A stretch of 64,000 bases of DNA from a bacterium 1XD42-1 (GTDB lineage: Bacteria > Bacillota > Clostridia > Oscillospirales > Ruminococcaceae). The stretch is taken from the NCBI GenBank assembly GCA_003612625.1, contig RAZJ01000002.1, forward strand, positions 1 through 64,000. Reading direction: 5' to 3'. The position numbers were made by a program, and so were the translations under genes. The first letter of the stretch is position 1; the number at the start of each line of letters is the position of its first letter. The notes below the pieces were generated by a model that saw only the letters and a list, made by a program, of their open reading frames with translations, searched no databases and was not told where the DNA came from. Of this stretch, positions 43,811-53,311 are shown piece after piece.

Positions 43811-44665
43811 TTATCCTAAAAACATGGTGCCAATCCCTTCATCGGTCATCATTTCAATGAGGATAGAATGTGGAATCCGCCCGTCAATGATAAAAGCCCG
43901 CCGGACTCCTCTCCGGACAGCTTCCACACAGCATTCCACTTTTGGAATCATGCCTCCGGCAATAATGCCCTGACGCATCAAAGCAGGCACTTCACTGGCG
44001 TTGACCACAGAAATTAAAGTATTATTATCCTCTTTATCCCGCAGCAGTCCCCGCACATCGGTTAAGGAAATTAAATTTTCAGCTTTTAATTCAGCCGCAA
44101 TCCGGGCGGCGGCGGAATCTGCATTGATATTATAAAGCTGGCCCTGTTCATCACAGCCTAAAGTAGCAATAACCGGAATATATCCGCTGTTGAGAGCGTC
44201 CAAAATAGGCTGGCAGTTTACCTGGGTCACATCCCCCACAAATCCGGCGTCAATTTCAGTTTTTTTGCAGTGGATCATTCCGCCGTCAATGCCGCATAAA
44301 CCCATGGCATTGCCCCCATGCTGCTGGAGCAGGTTGACCAAGTCTTTATTGGTTTTGCCGCAAAGAACCATTTGGACAACTTTAACGGTTTCCTCGTCGG
44401 TATAGCGCAAGCCTTCTACAAAATGGGTTTCTTTTCCCAAAGCCTTCAAAGCCGCGGTAATTTCAGGGCCGCCGCCATGGACTAAAACCACCCGGATGCC
44501 GACCAAAGACAATAAAACAATATCGCTCATGACAGCAGCTTTTAATTCTTCATCTACCATTGCATTGCCGCCATATTTTACAACAACAATTTTATTATTG
44601 TATTCCCGGATATAAGGCAAAGCTTTTGCCAGGACTAAAGCCTTATCTGTATTAGAAATTTCCAT
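43811..44665 (-). CDS. argB: Acetylglutamate kinase
   Basis: This 284-residue amino acid kinase has VVKYGGNAM (about 28-36), LVHGGGPEI (about 61-69) and NINADSAAARIA. It performs the second arginine step and is usually feedback inhibited by arginine. It lies between argJ and argD. Confidence 0.96.
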   Translation of the reverse strand: MEISNTDKALVLAKALPYIREYNNKIVVVKYGGNAMVDEELKAAVMSDIVLLSLVGIRVVLVHGGGPEITAALKALGKETHFVEGLRYTDEETVKVVQMVLCGKTNKDLVNLLQQHGGNAMGLCGIDGGMIHCKKTEIDAGFVGDVTQVNCQPILDALNSGYIPVIATLGCDEQGQLYNINADSAAARIAAELKAENLISLTDVRGLLRDKEDNNTLISVVNASEVPALMRQGIIAGGMIPKVECCVEAVRRGVRRAFIIDGRIPHSILIEMMTDEGIGTMFLG

Positions 44666-44685
44666 AAATATACACCTTTGCTTTA

Positions 44686-45912
44686 TCAGGTACGGTAATC
44701 ACCGTTAATTTTCACATAATCATATGTTAAATCACAGCCCCATGCCGTAGCCGTGCCATTTCCCTGATGGAGGGAAATATTGATTTTGATTTCATCCTCC
44801 AGCAAAATTTCTTTTGCCGTATCTTCGTCAAACGCGATTCCGGCGCCGTTTTCACAGACCTTGATTTCCCCTTTTGCGGAAGCAAAAGATACTTCTGTTT
44901 TTGCAATATCAAAATCAGCATCTGCATAACCAATGGCGCATAAAACCCGGCCCCAGTTTGCGTCAGCGCCGAACATGGCAGCTTTCAGCAAAGAAGAACA
45001 AATCACAGATTTTGCAATGGTTTTTGCACAGGCGGTATCCGGCGCCCCGGCTACATTACATTCTAATAATTTGGAGGCCCCTTCCCCGTCAGCGGCCATT
45101 TCCCGGGCTAAAAGGCGGCAGACTGCCATCATGGCACCTTTGAAAGCCTCATAATCATCACCAGGCCCTGTAATTTCCGGATTGCCTGCCATACCATTGG
45201 CCATAACAGTGAGCATATCATTGGTAGAAGTGTCCCCGTCTACGGAGATCATGTTAAATGTTTCGTCTGCAACTTCCTTACAAGCCTGACGGAGCATATC
45301 GGGAGAAATCGCGGCATCTGTTGTAACAAAACAAAGCATAGTGCACATATTGGGATGAACCATGCCGGAGCCTTTACAAATACCGCCAACCGCACAAGCC
45401 TTCCCGCCGGCAGTAAAAGCGGCGGCAGCCTGTTTCACCTTAGTATCGGTCGTCATGATTGCTTCGGCAGCGTCCCAACTTCCGGTATTGTCAGCCCGCA
45501 GGCCCTTTGCCAAAACAGGCATGGCATTTTCAATGGGCTCCAAAGGCAAAGGCTGACCGATAACGCCGGTGGAAGCAATGATCATATCATCAGCGGAAAT
45601 ACCCAGAGCAGCGGCAGCATATCCGCACATTTTTTCGGCGACTTCTTCCCCGTCAGCATTGCAGGTATTGGCATTGCCGGAATTGCACAAAAGCCCTTGG
45701 GCACAGCCGTTTGCAATATGGTTTTTCGTAACGGTCAAAGGGGCGCCCTTCACTTTATTCTGGGTATAAATTGCGGCAGCCCTGCAAGGGGCTTCACTGA
45801 AAATCAAAGCCAGATCTTTTTTGGTATGGTTCTTGCGGATGCCGCAATGGACGCCGCTGGCCTGGAAGCCTTTCGCGGCACAAACGCCGCCTTCTATCAG
45901 TTGATATTCCAT
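44686..45912 (-). CDS. argJ: Bifunctional ornithine acetyltransferase/N-acetylglutamate synthase
   Basis: This 408-residue Ntn-type protein has the self-cleavage site KGSGMVHPNMCTML, with T191 as nucleophile. It recycles the acetyl group from N-acetylornithine to glutamate, so no argA or argE is needed. AGGAGG precedes the ATG. It sits between argC and argB. Confidence 0.96.
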   Translation of the reverse strand: MEYQLIEGGVCAAKGFQASGVHCGIRKNHTKKDLALIFSEAPCRAAAIYTQNKVKGAPLTVTKNHIANGCAQGLLCNSGNANTCNADGEEVAEKMCGYAAAALGISADDMIIASTGVIGQPLPLEPIENAMPVLAKGLRADNTGSWDAAEAIMTTDTKVKQAAAAFTAGGKACAVGGICKGSGMVHPNMCTMLCFVTTDAAISPDMLRQACKEVADETFNMISVDGDTSTNDMLTVMANGMAGNPEITGPGDDYEAFKGAMMAVCRLLAREMAADGEGASKLLECNVAGAPDTACAKTIAKSVICSSLLKAAMFGADANWGRVLCAIGYADADFDIAKTEVSFASAKGEIKVCENGAGIAFDEDTAKEILLEDEIKINISLHQGNGTATAWGCDLTYDYVKINGDYRT

Positions 45913-45934
45913 CCTAAAATCCTCCTCATTCCGA

Positions 45935-46981
45935 TTAAAAAGCTGGCGGGACTGCCTGCAAGCCGGCGGTTTCCGGCAGCCCCAAAGCGAGATTCATATT
46001 TTGGATTGCCTGGCCGGCAGCCCCTTTCCCCATATTATCAATGGCGGAAACAATAATAATGCGGTTTGTGCGGTTATCAAAATGTAAAGAAATATCACAA
46101 TGATTGCTGTACCGGACATTTTTCAGGTTTGCAATTTCCCCTTCCGGCAGAACCCGGACAAAAGGTTCTTTCTCATAAGCGGCAGTATACAATTCCCGGA
46201 CAGCTTCTTTCCCAACCCCATTCTGAAGGGAAACATACATGGTTGAAACAATCCCCCGGTTCACAGGCAGCAGATGGGGGACAAAGGTAATGGTTGGCCT
46301 TTCTCCGGAAAGCTCCCCTAAGGTCTGTTCAATTTCCGGCGTATGGCGGTGGCAGGCAATTTTATAAGGTGCAAAAGCTTCATTGCAGTCGGGATAATGG
46401 GTATTCTGAGTCAGCCCCCGCCCTGCCCCGGTAACGCCGGATTTGGAATCGATCACAAGGGTGGATAAATCCACAGCGTTTCCTTTGACCGCAGGATACA
46501 GGCCCAATGCAATGGAAGTGGGATAACAGCCGGGATTGCCAATCAGCTTTTTATTTTTCCCCAGCAGCCGTTCCCGGTGGATCTCGGGAATGCAGTAAAC
46601 GGCCTGCTGATGGAGTTCCGGATCTTCATATTTTTTCCCGTACCACTGGATATAATCCGCTTCATCCGTTAAACGGAAATCCGCCCCCATATCAATATAA
46701 AGCTTTCCAGCGTTAAAGCACTGGCGGGCAATGGGTTCTGAAACCCCTGCGGGCATAGAACCAAAAATCACGTCACAGGCAGTAACGACATCAGTATCTT
46801 TCACAAGGGTTAAATCACAATGCCCCTGCAAGGCAGGATAAATATGACTGAGGGTTTGCCCTTCATAACTGACGCTGGAAACAGCAGCAACAGAAACTTC
46901 CGGGTGGTTCAGCAGCAGCCGGACAATTTCCAACCCCGCATAACCGGTAGCGCCAATAATGCCAGCTTTTATCTTAGCCAT
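45935..46981 (-). CDS. argC: N-acetyl-gamma-glutamyl-phosphate reductase
   Basis: This 348-residue dehydrogenase has GATGYAGLEIVRLL at the N-terminus and the active-site GNPGCYPTS near 145. ATG 46981 follows GGAGG by 7 bp. The longer frame (to 47029) lies inside argH and has no support. It overlaps argH by 8 bp. Confidence 0.95.
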   Translation of the reverse strand: MAKIKAGIIGATGYAGLEIVRLLLNHPEVSVAAVSSVSYEGQTLSHIYPALQGHCDLTLVKDTDVVTACDVIFGSMPAGVSEPIARQCFNAGKLYIDMGADFRLTDEADYIQWYGKKYEDPELHQQAVYCIPEIHRERLLGKNKKLIGNPGCYPTSIALGLYPAVKGNAVDLSTLVIDSKSGVTGAGRGLTQNTHYPDCNEAFAPYKIACHRHTPEIEQTLGELSGERPTITFVPHLLPVNRGIVSTMYVSLQNGVGKEAVRELYTAAYEKEPFVRVLPEGEIANLKNVRYSNHCDISLHFDNRTNRIIIVSAIDNMGKGAAGQAIQNMNLALGLPETAGLQAVPPAF

Positions 46982-48371
46982 GATTTTCCTCCTTCTGACA
47001 GCCCTGTAAAAAAGCTTCAGCCAAAGCAATTTGTTTTTCTACGGAAGAAGGCGCAGGCCCTCCCTGGCTGGTACGGCAGCTCACACAGGTATCCAGTGCA
47101 ATAGCGGGATAAATGGTTTCATCAAATAAAGGATGGGCCTTTTGATAATCCTCCAAAGGAAGCGTTTCCAGAGTCAGCCCTTTTTCAATGCACTGGGCCA
47201 CCAGACTGCCGGTGACTTTATAAGCATCCCGGAAGGGAACGCCTTTTTTGGTCAGGTAATCGGCGCAGTCTGTTGCATTTAAAAAGCCCTTTGCCGCGGC
47301 TGTCCGCATATTCTCTTTCAAAACCCGCATGGTGCGGAGCATAGGCGTAAAGGTCCGCAGACAAAGCTTGACGGTGTCAACCGCATCAAAAATGGATTCT
47401 TTGTCTTCCTGCATATCCTTATTATAAGCCAGGGGAATCCCCTTCATCATGGTAAGCAAAGTGACCAGATCCCCAGTTACCCGGCCTGTCTTCCCCCGGA
47501 TCAGCTCGGTTACATCCGGGTTTTTTTTCTGGGGCATAATCGAAGAACCGGTAGCAAAAGCGTCATCTAATTCAATGAACTTAAATTCCCAGGAGCACCA
47601 AAGGATAATTTCTTCTGAAAAGCGGGAAAGATGGGTCATCAGCAAAGCGAAAGCGCAGCATAATTCAACCGCATAATCCCGGTCAGAAACCCCGTCCAAG
47701 GAATTTGCCATAGGCCGTGAAAATCCCAAAGCAGCAGCCGTAGCTTCCCGGTCAATGGGGTAAGTAACCCCGGCTAAAGCGCCGCAGCCTAAGGGACATT
47801 CTTCCATACGGCTGGCGGCGTCTTTTAAGCGGCCCATATCCCGCATAAGCATATTGGCATAAGCCATGAAATGGTGGGCTAAAGTAATGGGCTGGGCGCG
47901 CTGCAAATGGGTATAGCCAGGCATGATGGTATTCAGGTGCTCTTTTGCCAAGGAAACCAGGGTTTCCAAAAGCTCTGAAATAAGGGCCTGGATTTGGAGG
48001 ATTTCTTCCCGCAGGTACAGCCGCAGATCCAAAGCAACCTGATCATTCCGGGAGCGGGCCGTGTGGAGCCGCTTCCCTGCATCCCCAATCCGCCGGGTTA
48101 ATTCCTGCTCTACAAACATATGGATATCTTCCGCCTGAGGATCAAAGGCTAATGCCCCGCTTTTTAAATCTTCCAGAATCCCAGCAAGACCTTCCCGGAT
48201 TTTCCGGGCGTCATCCGCTGCAATAATGCCCTGATCCGCCAGCATTTGCGCATGGGCCATAGAACCTGTAATATCCTGGGCAAACATCCGGCAGTCAAAC
48301 CGAATGGAGGAATTAAAATCATTGACGCGCTCGTCAGCTTCTTTTGAAAAGCGCCCTGCCCATAATTTCAT
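46974..48371 (-). CDS. argH: Argininosuccinate lyase
   Basis: This 465-residue fumarase-superfamily enzyme has the signature GSSIMPQKKNPD near 280 and HTARSRNDQVA near 105. It splits argininosuccinate to arginine and fumarate. ATG 48371 has GGGAG 8 bp upstream; ATG 48377 would be only 2 bp from it. It is the second gene of the operon. Confidence 0.95.
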   Translation of the reverse strand: MKLWAGRFSKEADERVNDFNSSIRFDCRMFAQDITGSMAHAQMLADQGIIAADDARKIREGLAGILEDLKSGALAFDPQAEDIHMFVEQELTRRIGDAGKRLHTARSRNDQVALDLRLYLREEILQIQALISELLETLVSLAKEHLNTIMPGYTHLQRAQPITLAHHFMAYANMLMRDMGRLKDAASRMEECPLGCGALAGVTYPIDREATAAALGFSRPMANSLDGVSDRDYAVELCCAFALLMTHLSRFSEEIILWCSWEFKFIELDDAFATGSSIMPQKKNPDVTELIRGKTGRVTGDLVTLLTMMKGIPLAYNKDMQEDKESIFDAVDTVKLCLRTFTPMLRTMRVLKENMRTAAAKGFLNATDCADYLTKKGVPFRDAYKVTGSLVAQCIEKGLTLETLPLEDYQKAHPLFDETIYPAIALDTCVSCRTSQGGPAPSSVEKQIALAEAFLQGCQKEENHG

Positions 48372-48435
48372 AAACATAACTCCCTATTTGAAGGGGAGCC
48401 GGGAGCACCTGCCCCCAGCTCCAAATTTATTTTTT

Positions 48436-49686
48436 TCAGTTATTTTTCTGGTTTTCCCGTTTTTCATCCAACAAGGCTTTTACTTTTAAGGGCAAACCAA
48501 ACAAATTGATAAACCCGGCAGAATCGGCCTGATCATAAACATGGTCTTCCCCGAAGGTGGCGATTTCTTCGGAATATAAGGAATATGGGGAATACATACC
48601 AGCGTTAATCATATTGCCTTTATATAATTTCAATTTGACCCATCCGGTAACAGGTTCCTGTGTTTTTTCTACAAAGGCAGACATGGCTTCCCGCAAAGGC
48701 GTGAACCACTGGCCGTTATAAACCAGTTCGCCAAATTTAATGGACATTTGCATTTTATAATGCTGGGTTTCTTTATCTAAGCAGATTTCCTCCAGGCATT
48801 GGTGGGCATGATATAAAATTGTGCCGCCGGGAGTTTCATAAACGCCGCGGCTTTTCATACCCACAAGACGGTTTTCCACCATGTCCACAATGCCAATGCC
48901 ATTTTTGCCGCCCAATTCATTCAGCTTGCAGATTAAAGACAGGCAGTCCATTTTTTCACCGTCTAAAGCAACCGGAACGCCTTTTTCAAAAGCAAGTGTG
49001 ATATAAGTAGGTGTGTCAGGCGCTTTTTCCGGTGTTACGCCTAATTCCAAAATTTTGTCCAGGTTTGGCTCATTTTTCGGATCTTCCAGATCCAGACCTT
49101 CATGGGACAAATGCCATAAATTTTTATCTTTGGAATAGTTGGTTTCCCGGTTAATTTTTAAAGGTACGTTATGGGCTTCCGCATAAGCGATTTCTTTTTC
49201 GCGGCTGTTCAGCTCCCAGAAGCGCCAGGGGGCAATGATCGGCATATTGGGGGCAAAGGCTTTAATAGAAAGTTCAAAACGAACCTGATCATTTCCTTTG
49301 CCTGTGCACCCGTGGGCGATAGCGTCAGCCCCTTCTTTTTTCGCGATTTCCACTAATTTTTTCGCAATCAGCGGACGGGCAAAAGAGGTGCCTAATAAGT
49401 AACGGCCTTCATAGACAGCGCCGGCCTGCATGGTGGGAATAATATAATCTTCTGCAAATTCTTTTCTTAAATCGGCAATATAGCATTTGGAAGCGCCGGT
49501 TTTAATGGCTTTTTCTTCCAAGCCTTCCAGCTCCCCGTCGCCCTGTCCAACATTAGCGGCTACGGCAATGACTTCGCAGTTGCCATAATGCTCTTTTAAC
49601 CAAGGGATAATAACAGAAGTATCTAAACCGCCGGAATATGCTAAAACCACTTTTTGAAAAGTTTCTGGTTGTAAATTGCTGCTCAT
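48436..49686 (-). CDS. argG: Argininosuccinate synthase
   Basis: This 416-residue ATP-dependent ligase joins citrulline and aspartate. It has the P-loop AYSGGLDTS (about 16-24) and [11 protein letters not shown] near 123. It is the first gene of the operon, directly under the ARG-box promoter. GGGGGAAC precedes the ATG. Confidence 0.96.
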   Translation of the reverse strand: MSSNLQPETFQKVVLAYSGGLDTSVIIPWLKEHYGNCEVIAVAANVGQGDGELEGLEEKAIKTGASKCYIADLRKEFAEDYIIPTMQAGAVYEGRYLLGTSFARPLIAKKLVEIAKKEGADAIAHGCTGKGNDQVRFELSIKAFAPNMPIIAPWRFWELNSREKEIAYAEAHNVPLKINRETNYSKDKNLWHLSHEGLDLEDPKNEPNLDKILELGVTPEKAPDTPTYITLAFEKGVPVALDGEKMDCLSLICKLNELGGKNGIGIVDMVENRLVGMKSRGVYETPGGTILYHAHQCLEEICLDKETQHYKMQMSIKFGELVYNGQWFTPLREAMSAFVEKTQEPVTGWVKLKLYKGNMINAGMYSPYSLYSEEIATFGEDHVYDQADSAGFINLFGLPLKVKALLDEKRENQKNN

Positions 49687-49730
49687 AAGAAAGGTTCCCC
49701 CTATTGATCTAAAATTCAGGATTCCTCTTA

Positions 49731-49781
49731 ATTATACTGCATAATTATACAATTTCAAGTAATTTTTTGCATAAATATTCA
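49731..49781 (-). promoter_or_regulatory. Arginine operon promoter with two ARG-box-like operators
   Basis: On the minus strand the promoter is TTGAAA (49753-49758), spacer 16, TATAAT (49731-49736). TGCATAATTATACA (49738-49751) lies exactly in the spacer, and TGCATAAATATTCA (49768-49781) lies 30 bp upstream. Both resemble the ArgR/AhrC box (AATGAATAATTATTCAT type), so repression by arginine is expected. ArgR is not in the window. Confidence 0.72.
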
Positions 49782-49887
49782 TTTTCATAGGAGTATAAAA
49801 GTGTTGATCTTTCCAAAATACTTCTTTTTTACGGGGTTTTGTGATATAATAAAGGAAAATACTTCTTGAGATGGGAGTGCATAGCAT

Positions 49888-50385
49888 ATGCAGAAAATTA
49901 CACCTTATGAAATCACAAAAAACCCGTTTACCCTGATTGGAAAGCAATGGGCAATGATTACTACCTGCCAGGGGGAAAAAATCAATACCATGACGGCAAG
50001 CTGGGGCGGCGTAGGGATTATGTGGGGAAAACCGGCAGCATTCCTGTTTATCCGTCCCCAGCGCTTTACCCGGGAGCTGATGGACGGAAGTGAGAAGTTT
50101 TCTGTTTGTTTCCTGCCGGAATCCCAGCGGCAGGCCATGACTTACTGCGGCAAAGCTTCCGGACGGAATGAGGATAAACTGGCAGCCTGCGGGCTGACAG
50201 CAGGCAGGCTGGAAGGCGTCCCGGTTTTGGATCAAAGCGAACTGGCACTGATTTGCAAAAAGCTTTACCGCCAGCGGTTAGATCCGGCCTGTTTACTGGA
50301 AAAAGAAATTGACGCCACCTGGTATCCCAATCAGGATCACCACTATATGTATATTGCCGAAATTGAAACTGCCTATATCAAGTAG
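49888..50385 (+). CDS. Flavin reductase-like (flavoredoxin-type) protein
   Basis: This 165-residue FMN-binding split-barrel protein has TMTASWGGVGIMWGKPAA (about 34-51) and RPQRFT, typical of the flavin reductase-like family. It probably binds FMN and passes electrons. The partner is unknown. GGGAG precedes the ATG, and a TATAAT box lies at 49845-49850. It is divergent from argG. Confidence 0.87.
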   Translation: MQKITPYEITKNPFTLIGKQWAMITTCQGEKINTMTASWGGVGIMWGKPAAFLFIRPQRFTRELMDGSEKFSVCFLPESQRQAMTYCGKASGRNEDKLAACGLTAGRLEGVPVLDQSELALICKKLYRQRLDPACLLEKEIDATWYPNQDHHYMYIAEIETAYIK

Positions 50386-50403
50386 GCCGCCAGGAAATCA
50401 ACT

Positions 50404-50769
50404 GTGTTTCAAACAGAGAAAAAAATGCGGGAACCGGAACCGGCCATGCCAAAGCACCCTGCAACCCCGCTCCAAAACCATACGGGGATCCCTTCCCCAA
50501 TGAAAAGTTATTTTGAATTATCCAGCGGCCTGTCTTTTGATGATGTAAGGGTTCATTATTATTCGGCAAAGCCTGCCCAATTTCAAGCCCTGGCCTATAC
50601 CCAGGGAAGCCAGATTTACCTTGGCCCCGGCCAGGAGCAGCATTTGTCCCATGAACTTGGCCATATCATACAACAGAAGACGGGGCGCGTCAAGCCTGTG
50701 AAATCCTTTAACGGGGTGCCTTTGAATGACGATCCGAAGCTGGAACAGGAAGCGGATCATATGGGATAG
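50404..50769 (+). CDS. Orphan DUF4157 (eCIS-core-like) protein with HELGH motif
   Basis: This 121-residue protein is almost only a DUF4157 domain: LSFDDVRVHYYS, PAQFQALAYTQGSQIYLGPG and the zinc-site HELGHIIQQ (about residues 81-89). It ends shortly after EQEADHMG. DUF4157 normally heads larger toxins, peptidases or contractile-injection cargo; here nothing follows it. GTG 50404 has AGGA 8 bp upstream. It could be a truncated effector or a small metalloprotein. No injection-system genes are visible. Confidence 0.75.
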   Translation: MFQTEKKMREPEPAMPKHPATPLQNHTGIPSPMKSYFELSSGLSFDDVRVHYYSAKPAQFQALAYTQGSQIYLGPGQEQHLSHELGHIIQQKTGRVKPVKSFNGVPLNDDPKLEQEADHMG

Positions 50770-50817
50770 ATTGTGCAATATGTCACTATATTTTCTTGAT
50801 TTTGTGGAAAATAACTA

Positions 50818-50846
50818 TTGACATTATCTGAATATTCAGATATAAT
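50818..50846 (+). promoter_or_regulatory. Perfect consensus promoter with palindromic spacer
   Basis: TTGACA (50818-50823), 17-bp spacer, TATAAT (50841-50846). The 18-bp palindrome TATCTGAATATTCAGATA (50825-50842) fills the spacer and touches the -10 box, a probable repressor operator. Confidence 0.78.
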
Positions 50847-51542
50847 AAAGACACACTAAGAGGGATTTTAAAAGAAAAAAATCCGGAAAGAAAGAGCGGT
50901 GGTTCCAATGTACGATGAAGAACAATTTTCCATTTGCGTTGAAGAACAGAATGCCGATCATCTTGCTTAAATTGGATTTATAAAAAAATCATGGCGTTGC
51001 ATTTTCTGTCAGGGCAATTTATATAGATAAGGAAATTTTCTAATGAGATAGTTTCTTTGCAATTTTAATTGTTCGCACAGGGCCTGTTTTGTGGATCTAA
51101 CGTTCGCAAAAACAAGCCGGCAGAGAGGAAGATGTTTACCGATGAACTTTTCGACAGGCTTGCCGGACTCCTAATTTGTAACGCATCTTTTCAATAAAAC
51201 GGTTATCACGTTTCAAACATTTCAAAGCAGGGTAAAAAATGATTTTGCAGCATGAAGTTCCCTTTTGGGAGGAAACAGTGAGGGTTCTCCAAATCTTCCT
51301 GTAAATGAGTCAGTTTACAGTGGGGCACAAAAGGAAACGCAAATATTTTTTACAAGTGAATATGCAGTTCTCATAGATTGGAAGCATTCTCGTGAGAGAA
51401 TAAGAAACCAGAGATTGGCTGTACAGGTTGCGGAGGTACATCTGCAAAACCATAGCCGGGTGAAGTCCAATGTAAACAGAACAAACTGCGGCGCTAAGGA
51501 AACCCTTTAGCGCCGCTTATCGTTGTTTCAGTTTTTTGTGTT
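50847..51542. other. Transcribed-looking stretch without a recognisable gene
   Basis: The promoter at 50818 reads into this region. The only small frames are a 20-residue one at 50908-50970 (MYDEEQF...) with a weak site, and 51265-51510 (81 residues, TTG start, no family seen). A GC hairpin (GCGGCGCTAA/TTAGCGCCGC, 51489-51517) closes the stretch before the convergent ABC operon. Decayed gene, regulatory RNA or a small peptide gene are all possible. Confidence 0.4.
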
Positions 51543-52406
51543 TCAGCCTTTGACAGCGCCTCCTGTTAAACCCCGGATTAAAAATTTATGGAAGAATAAA
51601 GCCAGGACTGCCGGAGGAAATAAAGCTGTTAAACCTGCCGCAGTTGTCAGACCATACTGGACAGAATCTTTTACAACAAATTCCGAAGTAATAATCGAAA
51701 CGGGTTTTGTAGCCCGGGAAGATGCTAAAATTAAAGGAATTTGGAACTGGTTCCAGGACATAAGGACAATCATAAGGGCTGCGGAAAATAAGATGGGGCC
51801 GGAAATGGGAAGAATCACTTTAAAAAAAGTCTGTAACCGTCCGCATCCGTCTAAATAAGCAGCTTCTTCCAATTCCCGCGGAATGGTATGGAACCAGTTA
51901 GCTGTAAACCATGTAATCAAAGGCAGAAAAGAAGTGACATAAACCAAAGAAAGCCAAAATAAATTATCTAATAACCGGTAATCAGAAAACATTTTATACA
52001 AAGGGATAATCGTAGAAAATACAGGAATCGCCATTGTAATAAATAAGGTTGCCCGGATGGCCCTCCGCCCGGGGAACCGCAGGCGGGATAAAGCATATGC
52101 ACAGCAGATTGCACAGGGCATCCCGATAACCAAAGTTAAAGCTGCCGCACTTAAAGAATTGACGACCGATTTCCAAAATAATTTACTTTGCCGGTTCACC
52201 GTAAACAAACGAATAAAATTATCAAAAGTAGGGGTTTCCGGCAGAAAACGGACTGTATTTTTAAACATTTCATGTTCCGGGGTAATGCTGACAATAAAGG
52301 CCCAGACCAATGGGCCTAATGTAAAAATTAAAAAGAAAATTGCAGCTGTCCAATAAAGCAAGCTTGCATGTTCTTTTGAAGCAGTATTGTTTTTTTGCGG
52401 TTTCAT
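51543..52406 (-). CDS. Sugar ABC transporter permease (MalG/UgpE type)
   Basis: This 287-residue protein has six membrane helices and the EAA loop EELEEAAYLDGCGRLQTFFKVILP near residue 185-208. It is the inner-membrane partner of the next permease. It ends the operon and overlaps the upstream gene by four bases. Confidence 0.92.
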   Translation of the reverse strand: MKPQKNNTASKEHASLLYWTAAIFFLIFTLGPLVWAFIVSITPEHEMFKNTVRFLPETPTFDNFIRLFTVNRQSKLFWKSVVNSLSAAALTLVIGMPCAICCAYALSRLRFPGRRAIRATLFITMAIPVFSTIIPLYKMFSDYRLLDNLFWLSLVYVTSFLPLITWFTANWFHTIPRELEEAAYLDGCGRLQTFFKVILPISGPILFSAALMIVLMSWNQFQIPLILASSRATKPVSIITSEFVVKDSVQYGLTTAAGLTALFPPAVLALFFHKFLIRGLTGGAVKG

Positions 52407-53311
52407 ACTTCTTCCCCTTCCCTTGCAATGCTTTTCAAATACAGCAGCCCTAATAATCCGGCTAAAATCATAATCAGATAAGATAAAGCGCTGCCTGTAC
52501 CAAAATCCAAAAAGGAGAAAGTTGTTAAATAATCCTGGATTAACAGGGTTTTGCCTAAATCACCATATCCGGCCAGGGAAACAATTTCATCAAAAACATT
52601 GACGGCACTAATGGAGGTGGAAGTCAGAACCACACCGGAAGCCGGAAGCAATAAAGGAAATGTAATCCGCTGGAACCGCTGCCAGGGGCCTGCCCCGTCA
52701 ATGGCAGCCGCTTCGATAACAGAATCTGGAATTGCCTGCATAGCTGAAATATAAACAACTGTACAAAAAGGAATATTCCGCCATGCGGCAACTAAGGCAA
52801 CGACTGCCAGCAAAGTCCACCGCTGGGAAAGCCACTGAACCGGTATATTAATAAAATGGAGGCGGATCAGGATTTTATTTAAAAAGCCATATCCGGGATA
52901 AAAAATCCATTTCCAAAGGATACCATTGACCACCGGCGGCAAAGCCCATGGTAAGATAGCAATAGCAGTCAGAAACCCTTGTAAACGGGTGCGGACATTG
53001 AGGATGGAAGAAAGCCCCAGTCCGCAAACCATACATAAAAGAACCACAAGGATTAAAAGACAAAGGGTATTTCCCAGGGCATAATGGAAATCGGCAGAAT
53101 TTAAAACATCCCGGTAATTTTCCAGCCCTACAAAGGCTGTATCATCGGGAGCAGTCAGCTTCATTTTTTGCAGGCTGTAAGAAAATGTAACTAAAATCGG
53201 ATAAAATACCAGTACTGTCATAAGAACTGCCGCAGGCAGCAGAAGCAGGTAACCATACCAGTCCTGTTTCTGCTGCCTAAATTGTTTTTCTTTTTTTAAT
53301 TTTTCGATCAT
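52403..53311 (-). CDS. Sugar ABC transporter permease (MalF/UgpA type)
   Basis: This 302-residue protein has about six membrane helices and the EAA loop DSVIEAAAIDGAGPWQRF near residue 200. It overlaps both neighbours by four bases, so the three genes are translationally coupled. There is no ATPase subunit gene; a shared MsmX-type ATPase elsewhere is the usual solution. Confidence 0.92.
   Translation of the reverse strand: MIEKLKKEKQFRQQKQDWYGYLLLLPAAVLMTVLVFYPILVTFSYSLQKMKLTAPDDTAFVGLENYRDVLNSADFHYALGNTLCLLILVVLLCMVCGLGLSSILNVRTRLQGFLTAIAILPWALPPVVNGILWKWIFYPGYGFLNKILIRLHFINIPVQWLSQRWTLLAVVALVAAWRNIPFCTVVYISAMQAIPDSVIEAAAIDGAGPWQRFQRITFPLLLPASGVVLTSTSISAVNVFDEIVSLAGYGDLGKTLLIQDYLTTFSFLDFGTGSALSYLIMILAGLLGLLYLKSIAREGEEV

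Noticed and set aside
51265-51510. 81-residue frame as a protein gene
   Set aside because: TTG start, no recognisable family, and no neighbouring coding context. Kept only as a remark in the region entry.
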